A stretch of 64,000 bases of DNA from Gordonia bronchialis DSM 43247 (GTDB taxonomy: Bacteria; Actinomycetota; Actinomycetes; Mycobacteriales; Mycobacteriaceae), in the NCBI RefSeq assembly GCF_000024785.1, contig NC_013441.1:1364001-1428000 (forward strand), given 5' to 3'. This document shows positions 8,576 through 18,229 of the stretch, one piece after another. Made by a program: the position numbers and the translations under genes. The notes under the pieces were generated by a model. The model saw nothing but the letters and a program-made list of their open reading frames with translations. It was not told where the DNA came from and searched no databases. Positions within the stretch are counted from its first letter, which is position 1. The number at the start of each line of letters is the position of its first letter.

Positions 8576-9703
8576 TCAGTCGTGGGGGGTGATGGTGAGT
8601 GCGGCGATGACGATGCCGACCACGATCCCGATCAGTGTGTCGGCGACGCGGTCGATGGCTGCGGCGGGGGAGAGGCCGGCGCCGAGTGCGGTGAGTAACA
8701 GGGCCATCGGGGTGACGACGCTCGATGCGACGGTGTAGTTCACCGGTGCGGTGATCTCGGCGATGGTCTGGAACAGGATGATGGCGACGACGGCGCCCCA
8801 GAAACCGAGCGGAACCGCGAGCAGGGCGGCCGCGATGGCGGCGCCGGCGACGTTGCCGAGCAGGCGGGCGAGTCCTCTGGTCACGGTCACGTGGTAGGTG
8901 ATGCCCTGCAGTGCGGCCACCGCACCCATGGCGGCCCACAGCGGATGGGCGAACCCGGCGGCGGCCGCGATGGCGGCACTCGCCGCAGCGGCGGCCATCG
9001 TGCGGGCCGCGTTGATCACCAGCGGGGTTTCGCGGACGCGGCCCACTGCGGTGAAGACCGATTCGTACTGCACCGTCGGCGCATCGGGGTCGGCGGAGTC
9101 GTCGTGGCGTAGGGCCCGGATGAGGTTGCGCCACAGCCACGGAGCCAGTGACGCGAGCATCCCGCAGGCCGCACCGACGGCCGTGGCGGCCACCGCACGA
9201 CCCAGTCCGGCGGCGTCGTGCACGGCTCCGGCGGCAGCGGCGGCGGCGAAGGCGAAGACGACCGCGCCGGGCCCGGCGATGCGCACCGACGCGATGAACG
9301 CTGCCGCCGCCCCGGCGAGTAGCGCGATCACCACGATTTCGGTGACCAACGCTCCGCCCGAGACCCCGATCACGGCGCCCACCAACGTCGCGAGGACCAT
9401 GCCGACGCCGAGAGCGGCGAGACGTCCGCTGCGCACCCGGTAGGGATCGGGGCGGCAGAACGCCGCGACCAGTGCGCCGAGAGCGGCGAACCCGGCGATG
9501 TCGGTGAGCCCGAGCAGCCCGCCGACGATGAGCACACCGCCCACCGCGACACCGACGCGAACGGGTACCGCGAACGACGCCTTGCTCAGATCGAGGGTCA
9601 GTGCGCTGCGCCAGACATGGGGGCGAACGGGATGCGCGAGGGCGGCAAGGCGTCGACGAATCGGCTGCGCGGCGTGCGCGGGCAGGGGAGTCGTCATCAA
9701 CAT
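8576..9703 (-). CDS. FUSC-family integral membrane protein
   Basis: This 375-residue protein has about ten hydrophobic segments in two blocks (about residues 50-165 and 235-370), separated by a cytoplasmic loop containing LRHDDSADPDAP. This is the fusaric-acid-resistance/aromatic exporter-like fold, with each half resembling the other. It is divergent from a MarR-family gene across a 96-bp region with an inverted repeat, so it is probably controlled by that MarR protein. A role in exporting aromatic or other toxic compounds is inferred from family and context. The start is ATG 9703 or ATG 9697. Confidence 0.8.
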   Translation of the reverse strand: MLMTTPLPAHAAQPIRRRLAALAHPVRPHVWRSALTLDLSKASFAVPVRVGVAVGGVLIVGGLLGLTDIAGFAALGALVAAFCRPDPYRVRSGRLAALGVGMVLATLVGAVIGVSGGALVTEIVVIALLAGAAAAFIASVRIAGPGAVVFAFAAAAAAGAVHDAAGLGRAVAATAVGAACGMLASLAPWLWRNLIRALRHDDSADPDAPTVQYESVFTAVGRVRETPLVINAARTMAAAAASAAIAAAAGFAHPLWAAMGAVAALQGITYHVTVTRGLARLLGNVAGAAIAAALLAVPLGFWGAVVAIILFQTIAEITAPVNYTVASSVVTPMALLLTALGAGLSPAAAIDRVADTLIGIVVGIVIAALTITPHD

Positions 9704-9710
9704 GGAGATA

Positions 9711-9740
9711 GTTTATCACTATTTTACTAGTGAAATAAAC
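9711..9740. promoter_or_regulatory. Inverted repeat, candidate MarR operator
   Basis: GTTTATCACTA (9711-9721) is followed by an inverted partner TAGTGAAATAAAC (9728-9740), with two extra bases in the right arm. The AT-rich palindrome lies 7 bp before the FUSC start and 60 bp before the divergent MarR gene, and stands out from the roughly 70 percent GC surroundings. MarR proteins usually bind such sites and repress both flanking genes. Confidence 0.65.
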
Positions 9741-9799
9741 CGTCGAGGCGGTGTCATGATCGAGGTCGTCGTCACACCCGGTCCCGTAGGCTCTCCGGC

Positions 9800-10297
9800 G
9801 TGACCGCCGATTCGCCGACCGACCTCGTCGACCGTATCCAGCGCGAATGGGCGCGGGCCTACCCCGATCTCGATGTGTCCCCGGTCGGGATCCTCGGCCG
9901 CATCCAGCGGCTCGCGACGGTGGTCAACCACCGATTCGACCGCAACCTGGACCGACACGGCATCACGCGCTCGGAGTACGACATCCTCGGGGCCCTCGCC
10001 CGCGCCGATGGCCCCATCCGGGCGAGTGAGGTGGTGTCCACGACGACGCTGTCGGGGGCGTCGATCACCAAGCTCACCGACACCCTCGCCCGGCGCGATC
10101 TGCTCGTGAGGCGCCGCTCCGAACGCGACGGCCGGGTGGTCCTCCTCGAACTCACCGACGACGGGCGTGCACTTGTCGACGCCGAGCTGCCGCGACGCCT
10201 CGCCGACGACGAGCAGGTGCTGGCCGCGTTGTCGCCGGACGAGCGCGACGAACTGGCTGAGTTGCTGCGACGGGTTCTCGCCTCGCTCGGCGAGTGA
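9800..10297 (+). CDS. MarR-family transcriptional regulator
   Basis: This 165-residue winged helix-turn-helix protein has a recognition region ASEVVSTTTLSGASITKLTD and a wing RRRSERDGRVVLLELTDDGR typical of MarR. Helical dimerisation segments flank it. It is divergent from the FUSC exporter gene and shares its AT-rich palindromic intergenic region, so it likely represses the exporter and itself until a phenolic or similar ligand binds. The start is GTG 9800. It ends 9 bp from the convergent ggt gene. Confidence 0.9.
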   Translation: MTADSPTDLVDRIQREWARAYPDLDVSPVGILGRIQRLATVVNHRFDRNLDRHGITRSEYDILGALARADGPIRASEVVSTTTLSGASITKLTDTLARRDLLVRRRSERDGRVVLLELTDDGRALVDAELPRRLADDEQVLAALSPDERDELAELLRRVLASLGE

Positions 10298-10306
10298 TCG
10301 GCCTGC

Positions 10307-12265
10307 CTACCGCAATTGCCCGTTGTCACCCATCACGGCACCTTCGCGGCGGGGGTCGGCTCCGCCGATCCAGCCGGAGCCATCGCGCCGCAGGGCGCTG
10401 AGCCCGCTCGATTGATCGGCCACCGACACCTGCTCGCCGCGTTGTCGAAGTCCTTGGACGAGTGGATCATTCGCGCCGTCGTCGGCGGTATCGACCAGCG
10501 GGTGCTCACCGCCGACATTGGAGACCGGGGTGTTGGCGGAGCCGAAATCGATCATCGACACGGCCTGCTGGGGGTCGAGTCCCCAGTCCAGCATCGCGAT
10601 CAGGGTCTTCACGACGAACTGGATGATGACCGAACCGCCGGGCGAACCGAGCGCGGCCTCCAACGCGGCGGGCCGACCGTCGGTCCCGGGTCGCAGCACC
10701 AGCGTCGGCGACATCGACGAGCGGGGCCGCTTACCCGGGGAGACCCGGTTGGCGACGAGGTTGCCGTCGTCGTCGCGGGGATTCGCGGAGAAGTCGGTGA
10801 GCTGGTTGTTGAGAATGAAGCCGTCGACCATGTGGAAGCTGCCGAAGGCGGATTCGACGGTTGTGGTCATGCTGGCGACGTTGCCGTACTTGTCGGCGAC
10901 GGTGATGTGACTGGTGCCGTGCTCGGTACCCGGGTATGTGCCCAGCGGGACCGGGCCGAGGTCACCGGCCGTCGCCTTGCCGATCGAGCGGTCCGGCGAG
11001 ATCAGCCCGGCGCGCTGCCGGAGATAGACCGGGTCGAGCATGGTGGCCACTCCCCGGCCGGGCAGCGGCACGAAGCCGGGGTCGGCGACATACTTGTCGC
11101 GGTCGGCGTAGGCCAGCCGCTCGGCCTCGTTGATGAGGTGCACGGCAGCCGGATCGGGGCGGCCGCCGTTGCGGTCGACGTCGGTCGGCCGCATCGACGG
11201 TAGGTCGAAATTCGACAGGATGCCCAGCGCGGAGGCCACCGCGATCCCGCCCGACGACGGACCGGGCATGCCGATGATCTGGTGGCCGCGGTAGGTGATG
11301 GCCACCGGCTCGCGCACCTTGGCCTGATAACCGGCGAGATCCGCGGTGGTCATCAGACTCGGCGTCATCCCGTTCGCGGTGCTGGAGGCCTTGGCGACGA
11401 TGGCCTCGGCGATCGGCCCGCGGTAGAGCGCGCCCGCGCCGTCGGTCGCGAGCGCACCGAGGGTCTTGGCGTAGGCGGGGTTGGTCAGTCGGGTACCTGC
11501 GGTCTTGGGTGATCCGTCGGGATTGAGGAAGTAGGCGTGCGCGTCGGGGTCGGGTGCGAGGTCGCGAGCCGAGGCGGCGATGGCCGCGGCGAGTCGCGGA
11601 GAGACGTCGAAGCCGTTGTCGGCCAGCATGATCGCCGGATCGAAGAGTTGCCGCCAGCCCGTCCTGCCGTACTGCTGATGGATCATCTCGAGCATCCGCA
11701 TGGCACCGGGCACACCGATGGAACGGCCGGAACCCCGCGCACTCGGGCGCGGCTCGGTGCGGTCGGTCGCACTGATGTAGCGCAGATAGTTCTCGGTGGC
11801 TGCCGCCGGCGCGGTCTCCCGGCCGTCGAAGGCGCGCACGGAGTTGCTCGCGGCGTCGTAGTAGAGGGCAAAGGCGCCGCCGCCGATGCCCGTCGCCTGG
11901 GGTTCGACGAGACCGAGCACGAGTTGGGCGACGACGAGCGCGTCGGCGGCCGTCCCGCCGTCACGGAGTACCTCGCAGGCAGCCTTGGTGGCCAGCGGAT
12001 TGGCGGTCGCAGCGGCAAAGGTGGAGGTGGTCACCGGGCGCATCCCGGTCCGGTAGCCGGTGGCCACCTCGGGGTTGGTGGAGATGTCGGTGGGCGCCGA
12101 GGTCTGCTGGGAACTCGGCGCGATGTGCTCCCCGTTGGGGATCTCCGCGCAGGTCACCGGGGCGGCGGTGTCCGAACTATCGTCACTGCAGGCGGTCAGG
12201 GCCATCGCCGCCACAAGGCCGACGACGAGCAGGCGGACGTGAGCACGTCCAAGGGGGCGTCTCAT
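10307..12265 (-). CDS. ggt: Gamma-glutamyltransferase, predicted lipoprotein
   Basis: This 652-residue enzyme cleaves the gamma-glutamyl bond of glutathione-like substrates and is made as one chain that cuts itself before a catalytic Thr. The N-terminal signal ends in a lipobox (MALTAC), so the protein should be anchored outside the membrane. GGT features include GIGGGAFALYYD, the autoprocessing site EHGTSHITVADKYGN (Thr after Gly) and LGSPGGSVI near the C-terminus. Mycobacteriales lack abundant glutathione, so the in vivo substrate may be another gamma-glutamyl compound. It is monocistronic and convergent with the MarR gene. Confidence 0.93.
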   Translation of the reverse strand: MRRPLGRAHVRLLVVGLVAAMALTACSDDSSDTAAPVTCAEIPNGEHIAPSSQQTSAPTDISTNPEVATGYRTGMRPVTTSTFAAATANPLATKAACEVLRDGGTAADALVVAQLVLGLVEPQATGIGGGAFALYYDAASNSVRAFDGRETAPAAATENYLRYISATDRTEPRPSARGSGRSIGVPGAMRMLEMIHQQYGRTGWRQLFDPAIMLADNGFDVSPRLAAAIAASARDLAPDPDAHAYFLNPDGSPKTAGTRLTNPAYAKTLGALATDGAGALYRGPIAEAIVAKASSTANGMTPSLMTTADLAGYQAKVREPVAITYRGHQIIGMPGPSSGGIAVASALGILSNFDLPSMRPTDVDRNGGRPDPAAVHLINEAERLAYADRDKYVADPGFVPLPGRGVATMLDPVYLRQRAGLISPDRSIGKATAGDLGPVPLGTYPGTEHGTSHITVADKYGNVASMTTTVESAFGSFHMVDGFILNNQLTDFSANPRDDDGNLVANRVSPGKRPRSSMSPTLVLRPGTDGRPAALEAALGSPGGSVIIQFVVKTLIAMLDWGLDPQQAVSMIDFGSANTPVSNVGGEHPLVDTADDGANDPLVQGLRQRGEQVSVADQSSGLSALRRDGSGWIGGADPRREGAVMGDNGQLR

Positions 12266-12387
12266 ACGCCTCAGCGTAGGTCACTTTGTCATTCTGTAGT
12301 GGCAGTCACATAGAGTCGGTCCCATCGGTTTCGGGTGGGTACTCATCGCCCCGCCCGCGACGTCTTTGATCCGGAGGGAGCCCCGCT

Positions 12388-12822
12388 GTGGGAGTGGTAC
12401 GACATGAGTCCGTCATCGACGGACCGCGCGAACGCATCTTCGACTACATCAACGCCTACCAGAACGTGCCCGAATACATGTTCGGCGTCAAGGAGTTCTC
12501 GCCGGTCGGCGACAAGACGTCCGGGCTCGGATCGGTCTTCGAGGTGTCCATCGACGTGGGGCCCAAGACGCTGAAGTCGACGGTCGAGTGCGTGGAATGG
12601 GTCGAGAACGAGCTCATCGTTCTGAAGGCGATCGAGGGCTTCAAGGCCGACACCACCTGGCGATTCGCCGACGCCGACGGCGGAACCCGAGTGAATGCGG
12701 AGTTCGGCTACACGCTGCCCGGTGGGCTGGCCGGCCGTGCGCTCGGTGCGGTCATCGGGCCGTTCGCCAATCAGGCGGTGCGCTACACCGACGGCAAGAT
12801 CGTCGAACACCTCGCCAAGTGA
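12388..12822 (+). CDS. SRPBCC-family (polyketide cyclase/dehydrase-like) protein
   Basis: This 144-residue protein starts at GTG 12388 with GGAGGG upstream. The pattern VVRHESVIDGPRERIFDYIN, then alternating beta strands and a C-terminal amphipathic helix (FANQAVRYTDGKIVEHL), is that of the START-like SRPBCC fold, which binds hydrophobic ligands. No catalytic residues can be assigned. It is divergent from ggt and convergent with the broken MFS gene. Confidence 0.8.
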   Translation: MGVVRHESVIDGPRERIFDYINAYQNVPEYMFGVKEFSPVGDKTSGLGSVFEVSIDVGPKTLKSTVECVEWVENELIVLKAIEGFKADTTWRFADADGGTRVNAEFGYTLPGGLAGRALGAVIGPFANQAVRYTDGKIVEHLAK

Positions 12823-12823
12823 G

Positions 12824-14444
12824 TCAGTCCGACCGGTCGTCGGCGGTGTCCTCGCTGGCGATCCGGTCGGGCAGCCGCCGCGAGGCGAACAGGGAGAGCA
12901 CGGTGAGGGCGAAGACGACGAACAACGCCTGCTTGAGGGCCTGAATCTGGCTGTCCGCGTACAGATCACCCACTTCGGCGGCGGCGTCGTCGGACCCTCC
13001 GGCGCGGGCGACCAGGGTCTGTGCGTCGGCCTCGGAGATGATCGGTACGCCCGTCTCGTTCAGCGAGGTGGTGATCTGCTGTTTCTGGCTCGGACTGAGC
13101 GTCTGCGCGTCCTGCACCGATGTGGTGAATCCCGATCCGAGGAGCAGGATGAACACCGATCCGACGATCGCGGTGCCGAACGACGATCCGAGATTCTGGA
13201 ACGTGCCCTGCAGTCCGCCGACCTCGGAGGTGTCGCGTTCCTCGACGGCCGACATGTTCGCATTGCCCAATTGGGAAGCCAGCAAACCGAATCCGGCCCC
13301 GACGACGAACATGCCGACCGCGAACAGTGTGCCGCGCAGCGCCGGTTCCACCGCGCCGAGCGTGAGCAGGATGCCGACGGCCATCGTGAGTTGACCGACG
13401 CGGGCGATGAAACGGGTGGATCTGCGTGCGGTGAGCCAGGATCCGAGCACCGAGAACACCACCAGGCCGGCCGACAGGGGCAGGATCTTCAACCCGGTCT
13501 GCATGGCATCCTTGCCGAGCATGGTCTGCAGATAGACGGGCACGACGAAGAACAGCGCCGCGATCGCGAAGTACTGGACCAGGAAGCCGGCGAGCCCACT
13601 CCGTAGGGCACCGATGCGTAGCAATCGCACGTTCAGGAGCGGCTGTCGTCCGGTTCTGCTCAGCGCCTGCTGACGGTTGACGAAGATCCAGAGGATCACC
13701 GCGCCGATGAGGATCAGGTAGGCGACCGGCGAAACCCCCAGCGGCGCAATGGTTGTGTCGCCGATCACGGGCGGGTTCAACGGTGCGAGCCAGCCCCAGG
13801 TCTTGGACTGCAGCACCCCGAGGACCACGGAGGGCCATGCCGCCGGCCGACAGTACGACGCTGAGCGGATCGATCCGGGTCTGGCGGTCACGCGCTTCGT
13901 CGGAGATGCGGCCCGAGACCAGCAGGACCCCGATCATCACCACGGTCTCGGCGGCGAAGACGTAACGCCACGACAGGTAGGTGGTGACCAGGCCGCCGAT
14001 CAGCGGGCCCACCGCGGCGGCGAGGCCGGTGACCGCGCCGAGGATGGAGAAGGCGGTGACGCGGGCCTTGCCCGTGTAGTTGACCGCGGCCAGTGCGGCG
14101 ATCGCGGGGATGACGAGGACCGCACCGAGGCCCTCGATGAGCGACCAGCCCACCAGCAGGGTGGGCAGGTTGGGGCTGATCGCGGTGATCAGGGAACCGA
14201 TGCCGTAGATGATGGAGCCGATCTTGAACGCGCGGGTGCGTCCCCACAGATCGCCGAACTTGCCGCCGGTCAGCATGAACGCCGCCATGGTCAGCGTGTA
14301 GAAGGTGATGGCGGCCTGCATGCCGGTGATCGTCGTGTCGAGGTCGGCGGCGACCTCGGAGATCGACACGTTCATCACGGTGCTGTCGAGGATCGTCACG
14401 AACTGCGATACCGCGAGGATGGCGATCACGAACCAGTTGCGCAT
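12824..14444 (-). pseudogene. MFS drug exporter of the DHA2 (EmrB/QacA) type, frameshifted
   Basis: Two frames together make one 14-TM exporter. The N-terminal part runs from ATG 14444 (or GTG 14456) through ILDSTVMNVSISEVAADL (motif D1-like) and GGKFGDLWGRTRAF (MFS motif A). It is in frame to SAGGMAL, then continues in another frame as VVLGVLQSKTWGW to the stop at 12824. One extra base at 13829-13830 (CTCC on the coding strand where CTC is expected) explains the shift. The gene lies 93 bp downstream of a TetR gene on the same strand, so it may be that regulator's target. It could also be a sequencing error. Confidence 0.88.
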
Positions 14445-14537
14445 GACCGGAGACACTAGAGGTGCTCGTGGCCGATGGGCCTCACGCGTGGCGGGTGATA
14501 TTCGCCGGTCAGGTGCGGGTTTGTCGGTCGAGGCGGA

Positions 14538-15236
14538 TCACGGTGGCGGCGGCTGCAGCATCGGGACGAGGAACCGACGCGCGACGGCGGCGAGCTGATC
14601 GTCGTCGTCGATGGCGACGATGCGACTGGGCACGGTGAGGAACGACGCCGAGATGCGCACCATCATCTCGGCCACCAGGTCGACGTCGAGATCGGTCGAC
14701 ACCGTGCCCGCGGCCTGCTCGCGGCGTAACTGGCCGGCGACGAACTGGCCGACCGTCGCCAGGAGCTGACCGTCGTCGCCGATCATCGATTCGATGAGCA
14801 GCGCCGGCTCGACGTCGGAGAGACCGCCGATCAGCGGGTTGTGCGAGATCGCGCGCAACGATCCGACGAATCCGAGGACCACCCGGTCGGCGACGGTGCT
14901 GGCGTCGGCGATGTCGGCTCGGAACCGGTCGAAGTAGTGGCGGAACTCCCGCAGGACCACGGCCTCGACGAGGGCGTCCTTGGTCGCGAACTTGCGATAC
15001 AGGGTGACGCGGGTGACGCCGGCCCGCTCGGCCACCTTGGCCATCGGGGTTCGCTGGATACCGGTGCGGCAGAACAAGTCGAAGGCGGCATCGAGGAGCC
15101 GTTCGGCCGTCGAGTCGACGGCCGCCTCGTCGGAGGTCGCGTCGAGGGCCCGCAGGTAGGCGCGCTCGAGCAGTGAGTCGCCCCCGGCCGACGGACAGGG
15201 GGTGGTGGACTCGGGGTCGAGCGGCGCAGCGCGCAC
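14538..15236 (-). CDS. TetR-family regulator adjacent to lcp
   Basis: This protein of about 232 residues starts at GTG 15236 with AGGAGG 5 bases upstream. The N-terminal helix-turn-helix reads KVAERAGVTRVTLYRKFATK (about residues 60-80); the C-terminal part is a helical ligand domain. It is divergent from lcp, with a perfect 12-bp palindrome in between. In Gordonia polyisoprenivorans a TetR regulator (LcpR) next to lcp represses the latex gene, so the same role is inferred here. The MFS gene downstream on the same strand is another possible target. Confidence 0.88.
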   Translation of the reverse strand: MRAAPLDPESTTPCPSAGGDSLLERAYLRALDATSDEAAVDSTAERLLDAAFDLFCRTGIQRTPMAKVAERAGVTRVTLYRKFATKDALVEAVVLREFRHYFDRFRADIADASTVADRVVLGFVGSLRAISHNPLIGGLSDVEPALLIESMIGDDGQLLATVGQFVAGQLRREQAAGTVSTDLDVDLVAEMMVRISASFLTVPSRIVAIDDDDQLAAVARRFLVPMLQPPPP

Positions 15237-15247
15237 AAAATCCTCCT

Positions 15248-15259
15248 GAACGATCGTTC
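15248..15259. promoter_or_regulatory. Perfect palindrome GAACGATCGTTC, candidate TetR operator
   Basis: The 12-bp perfect inverted repeat lies directly before the ribosome-binding site of the TetR gene and about 120 bp before lcp. Its position between divergent regulator and target suits an autoregulatory operator. Confidence 0.6.
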
Positions 15260-15375
15260 GACTTCACTTTACGTTCTCGACATCCGCGAAACCGCTGTGT
15301 TCGGGCTCACAGAAGTGCTAAGCATGTTACAGGGTGACAGTCATTGTCACATTGATACATGGAGGACGGGGACAA

Positions 15376-16599
15376 ATGAATGATCTGAACAGACGAACGC
15401 TCTTGCGCACCGGCGGCACGCTCGGCGCACTCGGTGCGGTCGCGGTGGCGGCACCTGTCACACCGTGGACCTGGTCGCCGGCGGGTTCAGTGCCCGGCCG
15501 CGGTAGCGGTGCCGACCCACGGACCGTGTGGGATCCGGAGGCCGATCCGGTGGTCGCCCGACTGCTCGATCGAGGCCAGGTCCCCAAGGTCAACCAGCTG
15601 CTACGCGGCTGGACGAAGAATGGCCAGGCGCTGCCCGCGGGCCTGCCCAGCGAACTGCGCGACTTCATGGAACACGCACGTCAGCTACCCTCCTGGGCCG
15701 ACCGCGGCAAACTCGAGACGGCCGTCCGCTTCAACCAGAAGCGCGGCACCTATCTCGGTGTGCTGTACGGATTCGCCAGCGGCATGATGAGCACCGTCAT
15801 CCCCAAGGAGGCCCGGGCCGTCTACTACTCGCGGGGCGGCGCGGACATGAAGGACCGCATCACCAAGACCGCGAAGCTTGGCTACGACATCGGCTCGCTC
15901 AACGCCTACCGGCCCGACGGCGAGATGGTGGTGACGTGCGTCAAGACCCGCCTGGCCCACGCGGCGGTACGCCATCTGCTGCCCCAGTCGGCGTGGTGGA
16001 GCAACGTCGCGAGCGAGAAGGTGCCGATCAGCCAGGCCGACGTCATGGTCACCTGGCACAGCCTGCCCACCACTGTCATGCGCAACCTGGAGAAATGGCA
16101 CGTGCCCATCGCCCGCGACGAGTAGGTGGGATTCCTGCATTCCTGGCAGATCACCGCACACATGCTCGGCGTCGACGATCAGTACATCCCGGCGTCGTGG
16201 GATCAGGCCGACGCGCAGGCCAGTCAGGTGCTCGACCCCATCCTCGCGTGGACGCCCGAGGGGCAGAAGCTCGCCGACATCCTGCTGGACCTGGGCATGA
16301 ATCTCGACCTGACCCTGCTCTCGCGCGGGGTGCTGGGGGCGCTGACCCGATTCATGCTCGGCGACAAGGTCGCCGACTGGTTGCACATCCCGCGCGAACC
16401 CGTCTGGACACCGCTCCTGGAAACCGCATGGGGTCCGTATGTTCTTGTGCGCGAAGGTCTTCTGAACGTCGGGATGCCACGCGAGGCGTACTGGCTGTTC
16501 GACGAGTTCCTGCGTCAATTCGTGCTGTTCTACATGTCCGAACTACGGATGCCGATCAACATCGAGATCCCGGTGCTCAACAACCCGCACTACCGCTAG
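15376..16599 (+). pseudogene. lcp: Latex clearing protein (rubber oxygenase) with in-frame TAG
   Basis: Lcp is a secreted b-type haem dioxygenase that cleaves cis-1,4-polyisoprene. ATG 15376 has GGAGG upstream, and the Tat signal shows NRRTLLRTGG. Residues E145, R161, K164, T165, H195 and H200 correspond to E148, R164, K167, T168, H198 and H203 of Streptomyces K30 Lcp with a constant offset of three. The frame is stopped by TAG at 16123-16125 (codon 250) after ARDE. It then continues in the same frame as VGFLHSWQITAHMLGVDDQY to the normal end at 16599. Read through, it has about 406 residues, the full family length. As written, the C-terminal 40 percent is lost unless TAG is suppressed or is an error. 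Confidence 0.93.
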
Positions 16600-17912
16600 T
16601 GCTGGGTGGCCGCAGGTGTCGGGGCGAGCGCGTCGTCGACGGTGATTGAATCGACGGGTTCGCTCCGGCGCCACGGCGGCGTCGGGAGCCGGCGGGTCAG
16701 CGCGTCGAACCGCAGCGGGATACGCGGCCGCGCCACCAGCCACTTGCTGAACGGCAACCGCAGCATGATCTCCACGGCCACCAGCGACATGGCCAGCACC
16801 AGGACCACCAGCAGGATCGCCCGGCTGGCCAGCGAGTGCGGGAAGCCGTCGGCGAAAAGGAAGTCGAAGAACCCGATCCGGGCCAGGATGTCCAGGATCA
16901 ACGGATGCACCACGAAGACGCCGAAGGCGCGCAGCGTGGCAAAGCTGACGAAGGCTGCCGAACGGGCCGACCGGCCGGCACTCACGCGGTCGTTCCACAT
17001 CAGGGCGATCAGCCAGATCAGGGCGAAGCCGCCGATGTACCACGGCAGCGACGCCGGATTCCACGGTGTGTTGGCGTGTACGGGGAACACCCCGGGGGTC
17101 GTCGACAGCAGGTAGACGGCGACGCTGAAGGAGAAGCACAGACCCGCGGCGACCATCACGCCAACCGCGTGGTCGCGCATCCACTGATCGACGTCCTCGC
17201 GGTGATAGCCCGCCAGCATGCCGATAGCGATGAACAGGGCGTACATCGGTAGCAGTTTCCAGCCGTGGTCGTAGATGAACGTCCACGTCTCACCACCCGG
17301 GCGGGGCAGGTACTGGTAGATCACGAAGGTGGTGCCCTGGATGGCGGCGGCCACGCCGAGAATCCACCAGGGGTGGGAGCCGACCTTCTTGTAGATCCAG
17401 GCCAGCGCCGGGAACGCCAGGTAGATCTGCATCGAGATGAGCAGGAAGTACAGCTGGTACTTGCCCTCGCCGACCACCGCGTGCAGGCCGAGGGTGGAGA
17501 AGAACTCGCCGGCCGGCGGGAACGGGTTGTCGCGGATGATGATGTGGTCGGTAATCGAGTAGATCAGCGTCCACAGCAGATAGGGCGCCACCACGAGCCC
17601 GAACCGTCGACGCCAGAAGGTCAGCGGAGACATCTTCTTCCCGCGCATGCTCAGGACCAGCACGTACAGCGTGACGGCGACGAACCCGTACCGGGTCAGA
17701 TGCAGCAGGGTGCCGACGAGGTTGGCCTGGCGGGTGACATCGAGGGTGGCGATCGCGTTCACGCTGTGCGTGACGACGACCATGGTGAACAGGACGACGC
17801 GGACAGCGTCGGCGGTCAGCGCCCGGGCCGGACGCGACACCGGAGTGTCGGTAGGACTCGACGGACGATCACGGCGATCGTCTTTCCGCTGCGTCTCATC
17901 AACCGTCCGCAA
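16596..17912 (-). CDS. Acyltransferase 3 family membrane protein
   Basis: This 438-residue protein has about ten transmembrane helices. The family hallmarks are an N-terminal helix with VVVTHSVN (the conserved active-site His) and an RRRFGLVVAPYLLW loop. Such enzymes O-acylate cell-surface glycans, lipids or peptidoglycan. The probable start is TTG 17912, with AGGAGG nine bases upstream. Its stop overlaps the end of lcp by 4 bp, tail to tail. The substrate cannot be told from sequence. Confidence 0.85.
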   Translation of the reverse strand: MRTVDETQRKDDRRDRPSSPTDTPVSRPARALTADAVRVVLFTMVVVTHSVNAIATLDVTRQANLVGTLLHLTRYGFVAVTLYVLVLSMRGKKMSPLTFWRRRFGLVVAPYLLWTLIYSITDHIIIRDNPFPPAGEFFSTLGLHAVVGEGKYQLYFLLISMQIYLAFPALAWIYKKVGSHPWWILGVAAAIQGTTFVIYQYLPRPGGETWTFIYDHGWKLLPMYALFIAIGMLAGYHREDVDQWMRDHAVGVMVAAGLCFSFSVAVYLLSTTPGVFPVHANTPWNPASLPWYIGGFALIWLIALMWNDRVSAGRSARSAAFVSFATLRAFGVFVVHPLILDILARIGFFDFLFADGFPHSLASRAILLVVLVLAMSLVAVEIMLRLPFSKWLVARPRIPLRFDALTRRLPTPPWRRSEPVDSITVDDALAPTPAATQH

Positions 17913-18229
17913 CCGAGTCGTCCTCCTGAGTCTTCACCTACATGCGGTGGTTGAGTTTACGGACCGTTTCTGGCAAGAACCTCAACGCACGCTGTAGCCG
18001 TGACGTGGCTCACAGCAGCTTCGGCGTTGTCCCTGGTTATGGGGACAGATGATTGGGGAACGGACGGCTAGGGAGGTTGCGGACGCAACGCTCGGCTGCC
18101 GTAGACTCCACACTCGGCGGCCATAGTCACTGCGGTCGTCGACACGGGCTGGACGAAGAACATCCCAGGTAGAAGCCTCCTCGCTGGTTGGATCAGCGGA
18201 AACTTCCGCCATCACTTCACCCAGTCCCC
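17913..18229. other. Intergenic region before tRNA-Arg
   Basis: No convincing gene is seen. A short minus-strand frame (17982-18215) has no ribosome site or recognisable domain. The region should contain the promoter of the tRNA and of the acyltransferase gene, but no clear -10/-35 pair can be fixed by eye. Confidence 0.6.

Noticed and set aside
13749..14459. 236-codon plus-strand frame opposite the MFS gene
   Set aside because: It is a shadow of the frameshifted exporter; the exporter motifs on the minus strand are clear.
17982..18215. Possible 77-codon minus-strand gene before tRNA-Arg
   Set aside because: No ribosome site, composition or domain supports it.
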